Shown here piece by piece: positions 36,354 through 48,200 of a stretch of 64,000 bases of DNA. The position numbers were made by a program, and so were the translations under genes. The stretch lies in NCBI RefSeq assembly GCF_026212465.1, contig NC_080051.1, positions 16,052,178 through 16,116,177 of the forward strand. The letters are read 5' to 3'. This DNA comes from Amaranthus tricolor (taxonomy: Eukaryota > Streptophyta > Magnoliopsida > Caryophyllales > Amaranthaceae). The notes under the pieces are model-generated. The model made no database searches. It worked only from the letters and a program-made list of their open reading frames with translations, and was not told the DNA's origin. Within the stretch, counting starts at the first letter, position 1; the number at the start of each line of letters is the position of its first letter.

Positions 36354-37238
36354 TTGACATGGAAGACATTATTGATGAGATTCATTTCTGGTGCAAACCC
36401 TCCTCTACATGTTATTAAGGGCTTTGTTCGCAGGATTTGGCGTGAGTTATCCATTGATAAAATAGGCATGGTTGAGAAAGGTGTTTTTCTGATTAGATTC
36501 AAGACAATGGAGGATAGAATCACTGCTTGTGGTATGAGTGGAATCATGTTTGATAAGAAACCGTTTATAGTGAAACCCTCCTCTACATGTTATGTCATTG
36601 GTTATGTCATTGGTGCAAACCCTCCTCTACATGTTATGTCATTGGTTATGTGTTATGTCATTGGTGCAAACCCTCCTCTACATGTTATTAAGGGCTTTGT
36701 TCGCAGGATTTGGCGTGAGTTATCCATTGATAAAATAGGCATGGTTGAGAAAGGTGTTTTTCTGATTAGATTCAAGACAATGGAGGATAGAATCACTGCT
36801 TGTGGTATGAGTGGAATCATGTTTGATAAGAAACCGTTTATAGTGAAACCTTGGACTCCATCTATGTCGTATTCTAAGGATATCATTGCTCATTTGCCAA
36901 TTTGGGTGCACTTTCCTGGTTTGGATGTTAGGTGTTGGGAGGAAAAGAGTGTCATTAAGATTGCAAGCTTGTTAGGTTCTGTGTCAAAGGTGGATGCTGC
37001 TATTGGAAATAAAGATCATATGTTATATGCTAGAGTCCTTGTAGACATCAACATTTCCAAGGGGTTTCACGAGGAGATTTCTTATGAGAATGAACATAGT
37101 GAGCTTGTAACACAGCAGGTTCTCTATGATTGGCGACCTGTGAAATGTAACAAGTGCAACCAGTTTAGGCATGAGGAGTTCGTTGTAAAGCAGGGAAGTC
37201 AAAACCAAAACAGAAGCTGCCTAAGCTTACCTCAGTAG
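36354..37238 (+). pseudogene. LINE ORF1 (DUF4283, zinc knuckle) with internal duplication
   Basis: A 294-residue open frame. DUF4283 signatures are IWRELSIDKIGMVEKGVFLIRF, present twice, then LPIWVHFPGLDVRCW, IASLLGSVSKVD, YARVLVDINI. It ends in a knuckle CNKCNQFRHEEFVV in which the last Cys is Val. A 188-bp segment is repeated with a 273-bp (in-frame) period. Upstream frame 36063-36353 is broken. The protein would package LINE RNA, but the lost Cys and the duplication make function doubtful. Confidence 0.75.
36390..36850 (+). repeat. In-frame 188-bp duplication with repeated filler
   Basis: 36390-36577 and 36663-36850 are identical by eye. The 85-bp spacer is made of repeats of CCTCCTCTACATGTTATGTC and ATTGGTTATGT, words taken from the edges of the duplicated segment. 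Confidence 0.9.
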
Positions 37239-38238
37239 CATCAGTTGATCATGAGGGATTTCAATTGGCAAAATCTAAGAAGATCTTTAGACCTATAAAG
37301 AAGTTATCTAAGGCATCTTCTGGACTTGCTCACATATTGCCTATGAGGAATGATTTTAATATTATAGAAAATATTGATGAGAATTTTCATGAGGATATTG
37401 AGGATGAGTCAATTGTACCAGCGCTGGGAGCTGATCCCATCCCTGGTAATGAATAGCATTGTAGCATGGAATGTTAGGGGCCTAAAAAAAAGTAGCAAAC
37501 AACAGGAAGTTGCTAAGTTTATAACACTTAATAATATATTTTTATTTAGGCTCCTGGAAATGAAGGTTAAGAGGAACAAACTGGGGCCTCTTTACCAAAT
37601 AATTTGTTACAATTGGTGTTTTACTCATTACATGTCGGATGGCAAGATCATTTTGGGTTGGAGGAGTGATCACATGTCTGTTAGTGTGCTGATTTGTTCT
37701 AAGCAACTTATACATATTGCAGTTACACCTGTGGTTGGGGAGGCATTTGTATGCGCCTTTGTGTATAGATCCTCTAGTAGAAAATGAAACGGAAGAGCTA
37801 TTTAAGAGTCTTTATGAGATTGCTGGTGTAACTGAGAAACCTTGACTAGTTTTGGGAGACTTCAATTACATCGCAAACTTTGATGAACACATAGGACATA
37901 TTTAAGGGGTTGTATGATGAATTGTGGCTTACATGACATGAAGTTTAGTGGGAGATTTTATACATGGACCAATAAGCAAACAGGTTCCGATAGGATATTG
38001 AGCAAGATTGATAGAGCTTTGGGAAACAATATGTGGGATGATACGTTTCCTAATGCACAAACCATCTTCCTTCCGGAGGGACAATTTGATCATTCACCTA
38101 CACTGGTGCAATTTTATAAAACTCCTACTGGTGTGAAGCCTTTCAAATTCTGTAATTACTGGTCTCATAAACAGGACTTTTTGGTGGTGGTGAGCCAATG
38201 TTGGGCAGTGCAGATCAATGCCTGTTTTAGCTTCCAAG

Positions 38239-39129
38239 TAGGGATGGTCATGAGTCCAGGACCCTGTTGGATTCGCCCCAAACTAGCCCCTTTTTTAAGG
38301 GTTTGGGTTTGATTTTTTGAGACCCATCGGATCCGGGTCGGATTTAGATTAAAAAATAATTGACGGGTCTGGATCCAAGTCCAAACCCTTAGACTCGGAC
38401 CCAGACTCGACCTTTAGAATTGTTACTTGATAGTAGCAGTAATTAACATGACATACCAAAAAGCAGTAGTTAGCATGACATACAAAAAGGAGGAGGTTTA
38501 AGGATGATATACAAGATTATATTAGAAACAGTATACTAGAAGTTGGTTGAATGTATGTTGACTTGTGAGTAAGAATGGTACTAATAAATAGAGTATTCAT
38601 TGGCATGTAGAAGTAGGTGCTTCATGTCTTACTGCAGTGTCAATTCGTGTGAAACAAAGTAGAAAATACCAATATACTTTTAATACTCGTTGAAGTACAC
38701 TACAACATACTGTGCGTAGGCTACGCTATGAATGATTACATTTGCTCGGTCGCGTTTAGAAATTATTCTCCTTGTTTACCGAATATTTACCCAATAATTA
38801 CTAAATAGTCATATGTTTTTTACGATATGCAGGCTGCTCTTATTTGATTTGGTATATGGATTACGTTGTGGATGTTAAATTAGTATTAAATATTTGTAAA
38901 ATACGCTAATAAGTCACTTATAAAAATACGAAAAAAATGACGTACAAAATGCTTAAATTTGACAAATCAAGACTCTTTTTTAGAAGGACCCTAGAACCAT
39001 CAAATCCAGCGGGTCTAGATCTGGGTCTGAAAATTTTGGAGCCTTAGGGTCCGGATTCAGATTTGGATCCATTAAAAGTAAATAGGTCTGAGTTCGGGTC
39101 TAGCTAGACCCACCCCATAACCATCCTTA
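38239..39129. mobile_element. hAT-like non-autonomous element A in the LINE
   Basis: Ends TAGGGATGGTCATG and CATAACCATCCTTA (reverse TAAGGATGGTTATG) form imperfect TIRs. Subterminal GGGTCC/GGACCC words are typical. The 8-bp duplication CTTCCAAG lies at 38231-38238 and 39130-39137. No coding capacity. Confidence 0.85.
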
Positions 39130-39137
39130 CTTCCAAG

Positions 39138-39776
39138 TAGAGGTGATCATAAGTGGCTCGACCCGCGGCCCGACCCAAAAATTGAGGGTTTGGGTGCCAA
39201 AATATGGCCCAATGGGCGGGTTTGGGCAGACAATAAGTGGCCCGATTTTTTTTGGGACGGGTTTGGGATTTGCTTTTGGCCCGCGGGCTGGCCCGGCCCG
39301 AAATGAGGTATGTTGCCCTAGCACTACAGAAATCAGAAATAAAAGAATATGGGCTTATGGAATATGGCCCAAGAAGTCACGCCTCATTCATCTTCATCTC
39401 ACTGCTCTCATTCATCTCTCAAAATCAGTAAACCCTACTCTCACTCTCAAACTCACTCACGCAGTCACGCCTCTCATTCTCATCTCACTGCTCTCGGTTT
39501 CTTCGATCTTTCTACTCTTACTTTCTTCATTTACATTTGTTCATTCTTCGATCAAACTAAATCAAGGTAAATCGACACGAAACTCGCGACTCAGTTCCAC
39601 GAGAATTTCTTCGATCAAACCAAATCAAAAAATCAATCAGTTCGATACAATGATAAACCTAACAGATCTAAAATTAAAATGTAAAGAAAAATCCTAATTA
39701 GGATTGAATTCGAAAAAATGGGGAAGAAGATGGCGAAGATGTAAGCTTCAAAACTCTCTCAAGACACCTCTTTTCT

Positions 39777-39809
<33 letters not shown>

Positions 39810-40101
39810 GTTGCTTCACGTATCACAAATGTATTGATGGTGATTTGGTGTATTGAATATTTGAGTTTTTAATACTTAATTATATATAATTAGTTAATGC
39901 TATTTGGAATGCTATTAGTAGTTTTGGAATGCTATTGTTTTGAAGAATTATTTCTGATATATGAGTTAATTTATTCCAATTATTATTCTGAGTTGTATTT
40001 CTGATTAGTTGATTAGTAGAGTTGTATTTTAATTATTTGTAATTTGTGTTTTTAATTATCTATAAATAATATAAAATATAAGCCCGCATAGTACGGGTCT
40101 A
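39138..40101. mobile_element. hAT-like non-autonomous element B, directly beside A
   Basis: Begins TAGAGGTGATCATAAGTGG, followed by CGACCCGCGGCCCGACCC. It ends GCCCGCATAGTACGGGTCTA. CTTCCAAG flanks it at 39130-39137 (shared with A) and 40102-40109. It contains a 31-base A run at about 39778 and a CT-rich stretch. No transposase seen. Confidence 0.8.
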
Positions 40102-42818
40102 CTTCCAAGTCACACAAAAGCTAAAACTTCTTAAGCATGAACTGAAAAAAGCATACCATACTGAGCCTATCCAGTTGAAGTTATTCAAATTAGAAGCAGA
40201 GTTCAAAGAAGTTTAGGAACTAGTGCATTAACATCCTGGAGATTTGTTTTATGCCCAACAGAATGTGAATTGAATCTAGTCTTCAACAGGAGAAACATAA
40301 CTACTGTTCCTTTCTGCGGCAAAGAGGAAAGGTCTCCTGGCTCAAGTATCGTGATGATAACACAAAAGTATTTCATCGTAGCATTAATAAGAGGAGAATC
40401 TATCCATAATTGTGTGAATTTTCTTATTATGAATAATACCTTTATCACTGATCCTGTTGTTATCCAGCGCTCTTTCTATGAGTTTTACTGTGATTTGTTA
40501 TGTTGTGAGTTGGAATAGAAAACAGGTCCAATTGCAGATTATCGGAAAGGTTGTATTCTTAATCAAGAACAAAAAGACCTAGTACATTTATCTTTTTCTG
40601 CCCAAGAAATTAAAGAAGCTTTGTGGAGTATACCAAATGATAAAGCACCAGGTTTGGATGGCTTTAATAGTGCGTTTTATAAAGCTTCTTAGTCGGTGGT
40701 AGGGGATGATGTTGTAAAGGCAATTCAAGAATTTTTTATGACAAGAAAGTTTCTTAAGTCATGGAATATTAGTGTTGTTACTTTGATTCCTAAGATAGCT
40801 TGTCCAGCCCATCCTGGAGATTTTTGACCTATATCTTGTTGTCATGTCCTCTACAAGTCCATATCAAAACTTATTTGCTCTTGATATAAAACTTGTCTTG
40901 GGTAACATCATCAATCCAGCTCAAGGGGCGTTTATTGCCGGCAGAAGCATAGTCCACAATGTGTTATTGTGTCAAGATGTTATGAAACATTATTCTAGGA
41001 AACATTGTCTTCCTAGTGCTTTACTGAAAATTGATTTACGTAAGGCATATGATACGATGGATTGGCAGTTTATTAAGGATATGCTTATTGCTCTTCGTTT
41101 CCCTACACATTTCATCAAGATTATTATGTCATGTATCACTTCCATAAGCTACTCTTTGTTAATCAATGGTTAAACTTTGGAAGCTTTTCATGCTCGAAGA
41201 GGTCTTAAGCAAGCTGATCCCATGTCCCCGTTACTGTTTGTATTAGGGATGGAATATTTGTCTAGAATTTCTCATTTATGCCAGTAAATCTGAGTTGTTT
41301 AGTTATCACCCAAGGTGCAAATCTACTAAATTAACTCCTTTATGCTTTGCTGATGATCTAATCCTATTCTGTAGAGTTGACACAAGATCTCTTAGAATTA
41401 TGGCCAGTTGTATCGAGCTCTTTTCACAGTCTTCTGGTTTGACTGCTAACACTTCGAAGTCTGCTATCTATCTTGTCGGTGTCAACCATTCAGCACAAAT
41501 GCAGCTTGCTCATATTGTTAAATTTTCTTTGGGTGAACCCCCGTTCTGTTATTTGGGTGTGCCACTAACATCCAAGCGCCTATCTGCTCGTGATTGTGAT
41601 CAACTAGTGGATAAAATGACAAGTAGAATACGCTCATGGCATGCCGAACATTTATCTTATGTTGCTCGCCTGCAACTTGTCAAATCAGTTCTCATGGGCA
41701 TTTCTACATATTAGTGTCAAATGTTTGTTCTCCCAAAGAATGTAATTAATCACATTAATGCAGTTTACAGATCTTTTCTTTGGTTTGGTATCAATAATAG
41801 TGATAAACCTGGAAATGTCAGTTGGAAAAAAGTTTGTACTCCGAAAAAGTATGGTGGCTTGGGTATCAGAAATATGGATTTGCGGAATAAAATTGCAATT
41901 GGGAAAGTTGTTTGGCAGATTGCAATGTTGAAAGAGTTCCTGTGGGTCAAATAGATTCATAATGTTTATACCAAAGGAGGGGATTGGAGGATCTTTAATC
42001 CTCCATCCACGGCCAGCTGGACTTTGACAAAATTATGTAAGGTCAGGGAACAACTTGATGAGTGGGTCTTCAACAGTTCATATTCCATCAACAATGTGTA
42101 TAATGAGCATATGGAAATACATGACATGGTTAGATGGGACTCAATGGTGTGGCATAGATACTCAATCCCTAGGTCTCTGTTTGTTTTTTGGCTTGCACTT
42201 CTAAACCAGATAAAGACACGGGAGAGATTGCTCCAGCTGGGGGTAAGTATTGATGCTTTGTGTCAGATTTGCGGGAGTGAGCCTGAATCACATGCACATC
42301 TTTTCTTCACGTGCGTGTTCAATGAAGCATGTATTGTAAAGCTTCAGTGACGGTTGAAGTTTCGATTACAGATCAAGCATATTACCTCTCTCCAACCTCG
42401 GAGATGGAAGTTACCCAGGTATATAAAGAAGTTGTTGGTTGCTGCAATTGCATATACAGTTTATATATGGTATACTCGTAATGAAGCCATCTGGCTTGGT
42501 TTTGTCCAATCCCTTCTGTAGGCTGTGCAGAAAGCACTGCGTATTCAAGGGCTTAATTCTAAGGATGATTTAGCAATCACTAAGTGGCTAACTTAGGTTC
42601 TTTAGTTTCAACTTGTCTTTTGTAGTGATTGTATTGAACCTTTTTGTGCTATAGTTTCTTTTTCGCTAGTGCAAATAAAGAGTGAGATGGGGAAACTCTT
42701 CTTAGATGGTGTGCCCCATTTTCATACTGATGTAATTATAGAGTGAAGTCGATTCCTAGTTTGGTACTTGTATCGTTTTGTGGTTTTATGATATTTTTAT
42801 TTCTTCAAAAAAAACAAC

Positions 42819-42819
42819 A

Positions 42820-42864
<45 letters not shown>

Positions 42865-43142
42865 TGTAATAATAATAAAATAATAATAATTATAATAATA
42901 ATAATAACAACAACAACAATAATAATAATAATAATAAGTAATTATGATTTGATTTGATCTGATCTGATGTGGTCTGGTCTGATCTGATCTGATCTGGTCT
43001 GATATGATCTGAACTTTTTTGATCTAATCTGAATTGATTTGGTTTGGTCTGATCTGATTTGATTTGATCTGATCTGGTCTGATCTGATTTGATTTCAATA
43101 AGTAATCAGTTCAAAAAATAAGTTGAAGAGAACAGGCCCTAA
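42819..43142. repeat. TAA microsatellite and TCTGA block, right side
   Basis: (ATA)n at 42820-42940, then imperfect GATCTGATCTG repeats to 43095 and the right end of the Harbinger-like element. Confidence 0.7.
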
Positions 43143-43440
43143 GTCTTGAAATGGATATTTTATCATTTAAGTAAGTAAAATATAAAATTAAAGGTTGAAA
43201 TAAGGGTTTTAATAGTTAGAATTGACATTTTAAGTGGTGGAATGAGTGTTTTGAGGGTTGAAGTGGATAACTAAAAAAATTAAATTATGCCTCAGAGAAG
43301 GAAGATTAAAGCTTGGAATAGAGGTTTTAAGTGTCAGATTTGGCTTTTAATGTTTTACAACGGGTGTTTTAAGGTTTGAATTCGGTAAGTAAAAAATTTT
43401 TTTGGTTGCATGCATAAGGCGACCGGATACAAGTTTTTGT
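43143..43440. repeat. Right half of the split MITE-like repeat
   Basis: Internal words such as GAATTGACATTTTAAGTGG and the end GGTTGCATGCATAAGGCGACCGG, the inverse of the start at 33110-33140. Confidence 0.45.
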
Positions 43441-44103
43441 GTATTATAAATGACAACATCAATAGAAATTAGTAATGCTATATTTGGGAACGATGATTTC
43501 ATAATGTTGGAATTGACTCAAATTTAATGTTTGGCAAATTAAAAATTTTTAAATTTGGCTTTGGATCAAATTCCATCATTGTTTTTAAGTAGTTAAAGTT
43601 GAGAATTTGAGAATGGCTACTCTAACCTTGTCATTCTCAAATTCTTCATTATGATCTCTTAATTGAAATTCATAATTTAAAATGAAATATTTGTTCCCAA
43701 ACACTACATAATATTTTTTAAATTTAATTATTATAAATAATAATTTAATATTATAAATTGATAAATGAAAATTAAAATAATTTTTAGTAATAAAAAAAAG
43801 GTCGAGTTGGATCGGACCAAACTTTCAAAGTCCGACCCATTAAAAGCCTATATAAAATTTATTGGGCTCTTATCCAATAACGACCCATATTTACTTAAAT
43901 TCGGTGCGACTCTTATTCGGTCCATTGAGCACCCTTTGTTCCCGCCCCACTTTCTTGTCTCTCAAAAGAACACTGGATGAATTAAGGTTGCTGCTGATGC
44001 TTTCTTCGCAGTTCGCATGATTTTCTTCGCCCAGAAGTCTGCTTGTTGACGATCATCGAATTCCACCATTTCTCTTTTTATACAGTCAGTATCTCGTTTG
44101 TTT
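43441..44103. other. Upstream region of the small membrane-protein gene
   Basis: AT-rich to 43800, then more mixed sequence with TCCGACCCATTAAAAGCC and a CT-rich leader (43920-44100). Probable promoter and 5'UTR of the + strand microprotein gene. Confidence 0.4.
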
Positions 44104-44109
44104 ATGAAA

Positions 44110-44343
44110 ATGGCACAACAGCAACCATCAATGAAGCCATGGTTTCTGGATATGGTCCCTCTTTTTGTCGTCATCCTCATCGCTGCTCATGTTTTAGCTT
44201 TGGTACTTTCCCTTTTTTTCTATTTGTCTTTACAATTTCTTTCTTTTTCTTACTCTGATTGTTCTTCTTTTCAGGTGTACTGGATTTTCAGATTGGCTAC
44301 CGAAAAACAACAACAATTTCCTGGAAGAACTAAAAAACATTAA
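44110..44343 (+). CDS. Small single-pass membrane protein (53 residues, two exons)
   Basis: Exon 1 is 44110-44202 and exon 2 is 44275-44343; the 72-bp intron has GTACTT...TTTTCAG borders and phase 0. The protein starts MAQQQPSMKPWFLDMV. One hydrophobic helix follows (about 14-34, VPLFVVILIAAHVLALVYW), then a basic tail (RLATEKQQQFPGRTKKH). I chose the second in-frame ATG for its A at -3 and G at +4; an ATG two codons earlier would add MK. It resembles small conserved plant membrane proteins of unknown function, but I cannot name the family. It converges on PTAC16. No enzyme or signal role can be inferred. Confidence 0.65.
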   Translation: MAQQQPSMKPWFLDMVPLFVVILIAAHVLALVLSLFFYLSLQFLSFSYSDCSSFQVYWIFRLATEKQQQFPGRTKKH

Positions 44344-45297
44344 TATGATCGTTTTCCGCTGTAAACCCTAAGTATTTATGTTCCGTCTTTTTTCCTCGAT
44401 TTTACAAATTTCATTTTTTTGATTTTCTTTGTGTAATTATTGTTGTCACTTGTCAGTTAAGATTTCGTTGGTTCCATTTCTGTAGAATTATGTGGTCTAA
44501 TTTGTTGCAAAGAGAGGAATTTGTTATATCTATGCTGACATTGTGATTGGGTTATCATCATGATCAATATTTCCTGCATAAGAATGTATCAGCTTCTCTA
44601 GTTTATGATAATTAGATTGCCGTCGCTATTTGTTAATGGTTTCATGTTTTACGGTTGCTATCCAGATTATTTTGCCCTTGGGTTAAGTGTAGATTTTGCT
44701 CTATTAACAAGTTCAATATAATCTGCTGCATAAATCTGTAACCTGCACTTTTAACATGTTCAAAAAGAGTTATTGCTGCATTTGTCTAGGACTGAAACGA
44801 GGACTACAGATTCAAACAGCTTATATATGTCAGTTGATAGAGTATTTAGCTGACAACATATTCTTGAGGCTTCAGTTATCAATCCAATTTTTTGGTTGAG
44901 TTAGTTGTTTGACATAACATCACGAACGTGATACTAGGTAACGAGTTCAAAACTTATCGATCCCACATTTTAAGTGAAACAAGTGGTGTGATAGAATTTA
45001 TAAGATATCATGAGACTTCAACAATCAGCTTAATCATGTGATTGAGTGTGTTACTTAATAACTATATGTTAAGCTTCATTAGTGTACTGCGCATCAAAAT
45101 GATAACAAATAGAATGCTTCTCTTTGTTGATCAGGGTCTCAAGGAGTATCCTCATGAGGGTTGAAAGAGGAGAAAAAGAAATACAGCATGATGACATGCA
45201 TCTCTTCAAATGATACATACAACAATGAAAACTAAAACTGTAAATTACACAATTGGAATTAATTATAACCACATTGCACCATTTCTTGCAATAATCT
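44344..45297. other. Intergenic DNA between convergent genes
   Basis: 3'UTR-like sequence for both neighbours. No other gene seen. Confidence 0.4.
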
Positions 45298-48200
45298 TCA
45301 AGCGTCATCAACATATATTGTTTCTTGCTTGAAAAGACCACCCAAAATGTTTCTTACTTTCACGTTTGCCTCTTTACGCTTAGGCTTTTCCTCTTCCGGA
45401 GCTGATTTTGCTCTTGAGGCTCGACTTTTTGGCTTTGTAGTAGTCTTTTTGGTTACAGCTTCCTGTGCAGTCAAATTCCGAGCTTTTGCTTGACCTTTGA
45501 CAGTAGCAACCTGAACTTTAAGGCCCTCCCAATTGGGAGTTTTAGCAGCATTAGAAAGCTGAGACTGGATCTTATCCCAAGAAAATCCAGTTCCGATGTC
45601 TTTTGCTTTGGTTAATAAGCTGTCAAATGAGGCTCCGCCTATGTCTGCCTTCTCCATAGCCTTCTCAGCTTGACCAGTAGCTCGTGCTTCTTGATCTGCC
45701 AACTTTTGCATTTCTTGTTCAAGCTCTTTCTTAGCCTCAGCTGCTTGTCGCGCTTTCTCAGCAGCTTCTATAGCTTCTTCTTCTGCTTTTGCTTTCACTA
45801 TTGCTTCAGCATATTCTTTCCTTCTGTTGTCCTCAGGGATTACACTGAAATGACAGTACTTTCAACATAAGATCATTTTAATAAGCTTGCTTCAGTAAGC
45901 CCGCCCTGTCGTAGATGAAGAAATCAATACCTGAAAAGTTCATCTAGTGCCTTTGATGGGGCTGATGGACTTGTATACACATTTACTACCTGAAGAATGT
46001 ATAACAAAAGAGTTAATCAGATGACTACTTCTCAGTTATCCAGTATTAAAATCTATCAATGAATGCAAATGGCGTGCTCGAACTAGATTCATAGCAAGCT
46101 GTACAAGACAAGTTTAAGACAGATTAGCCCACGAAAGAGTTCCCAACAAATTGTCAAGAGATCATCTTATAAGCGCGTATTTTATCACCATTCTATCACA
46201 CACTTGGATAAATTTGAGCTTATACACAAGACCCGCACAAGAGAAGAGTTGACTGCATACAAATCCGATAAGGTCCATCCTAAAACCATGAGGAGTAGCT
46301 CATCAAGTGTATATGTTTGTTAATCTCTCTCAAATTCTTCGATGTAGGTCACATGTAGGTTATTCTCTAACAACACCCATTTGCATTGAATTTGCATGAT
46401 AATCACATCATTGGCAATGAATCATGTCCTCAGCAATTCATCATGTTTAAAAAAACATCATTGTTTCATTGAGGAGAAGCATAAATGACATACCTTATTT
46501 TCAGCTATTTCAGTATTTGAGAAGACACCAGCAATGACAGTAGCCATCTGTGACCTTGCTATCTGAATTAATTGCAAACAGAGATTATAAACACCATAAA
46601 GACAGGCTAAACACTACAAGCATCTCAATTCATCATTTTTCTGCATACATTACATTACTTTGTAGTCGTTTGTGCCAGCCGTACTACCCTCAGCGGCTAC
46701 AACAACATTGTACGAACTCTCAGGTGAAAAATCCTCGGTGAATGTAGTTTTGATGAATGTGTATCTGACATCAGTTTGGATGACTCTTTCTAATAATTCA
46801 GGAACCGTTAATGGCTGAGACCGCGAAAAGAGGTTGTTGAAGAATAAGGATATTCCATCTAATACATTATTAGTTGAGGCGATTGGTGAATCGTCGTAGA
46901 TGATTGCCAAATGCCCAACACCAGCAAGCTGAGCTGCCTCAACTACCTGTAGAGCATCTGATGTAGTGACCTCTTTGTTTGGGCCGGACTCAAATGAACC
47001 AATGGTAACAACCACCTTGCTTGCATTCCCTATTGCTTTCGCTATTGATTCTGCATCGTCGAATGTAGATTCAACTGCATTCAACCGTTTTAATTCTTCT
47101 TTGGAAATGATCTGCCAACGATCAGATTGTTAGCAAATAACAAAAACAATCATTAAGACAATAAGATTCTAGTATAGTGTGAGCTAATTACTCGTCTTTG
47201 TGAGTGTACTGAACCTCTTAGATTGTCATTTTGTACTGCTTTATGCCGTACAATTCAATATTAATCGAGTTTTTTTTATCAAATGATCCAAGTTATGGTC
47301 TGAATATGCTCAAGCATATATTACAATAAATTAATTTACTAACTTAAATCTCATTAGTTCATGTTTGTGGTGATTGAGTTGATTTATCAATTGTCTCACT
47401 CATCATCATCATCCTAACAAGTATATCCCGTGCATAGAGGACTAAGGCCAGGGTCTGGGGAGGGAAAGACGGCGGTAACTCATGCCTATAAAGGAGAGCG
47501 CAGCCGAAGGAGTCCCCCGGCTCGAGGAAGATAAAGAGACGTGATTACACGTGCAAGATAACTTAAAGGCCTATAAAAAGGAGAGCTACTACAGAGGAAA
47601 ACACAGAACTAAAAGAAAGGAAACGATAAGAGCATGAGGTTACGGACACTAAAAGGAAAACTAAGCGGACATCAGACGTCTGGGACTTGGATATGTCGTC
47701 TTCAACTGCTCCTATCCCTAGTCAGGTCCGCAGAGAGGTTTAACTCATGTAAGTCAACTCTTATTTGCTCATACCAAGTTCTCTTGGGTCTTCCTCGACT
47801 CTTTTTACCCTCTACTATAATGCTTTCTACACTCCTCACAGAGGCGTCGAAAGTTTTTCTCTGCACATAACCAAACCACCTCAACCTATGCTCGTGCATT
47901 TTTCCAGATATAGGGGCTACCCCTAGTCTGTCCCTAAACTCTTGGTTCCTAATTTGATTCATCAAAGGCGCCCACACATCCACCTCAGCATACGCATTTC
48001 TGTAACTTTCATCTTATGTTCGAAAATTTTCTTTACAGGCCAACATTCGGTCCCATATAGCAGAGCAGGTCTGATTGCCACCCGGTAGAATTTTCCTAAT
48101 GTCTTTAATATTATAGTGCTAATAACTAAGCATATGAAAACTAACCCTAACAACTATTATATTGATAAATTTGTTATCGAGCTATTACACAACAAGACCT

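Larger units (their letters stand above)
37449..42596 (+). pseudogene. LINE ORF2 pseudogene (endonuclease, reverse transcriptase, zf-RVT)
   Basis: Begins MNSIVAWNVRGLKK (endonuclease, with LLEMKV glutamate). Endonuclease blocks continue to 38240 (DRILSKIDRALGN, FDHSPTLV). After the hAT pair it resumes at 40110. The reverse transcriptase has NDKAPGLDGFN (40640), [37 protein letters not shown] and the catalytic CFADDLILF (41346). The zf-RVT end has PRSLFVFWLALL, CQICGSEPESHAHLFF. At least eight stops interrupt it (for example 40692, 40827, 41173, 41713, 41953). It is dead. Confidence 0.88.
35890..42818 (+). mobile_element. L1-type LINE, degenerate, with two nested hAT elements
   Basis: ORF1 (DUF4283 plus knuckle), ORF2 (endonuclease, reverse transcriptase, zf-RVT) and a short A-rich tail at 42806-42818 (CTTCAAAAAAAACAACAAAT). 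Both ends abut ATA/TAA microsatellite, so the target duplication cannot be defined. Without the hAT pair it is about 5.1 kb. Confidence 0.88.

Noticed and set aside
39143..39697. 184-residue + strand open frame
   Set aside because: It is the GC-rich subterminal region of hAT element B read as protein; composition is repetitive and no transposase domain is present.
45670..45870. + strand frame rich in Phe/Leu/Ser
   Set aside because: It is the reverse strand of the PTAC16 coiled-coil exon.
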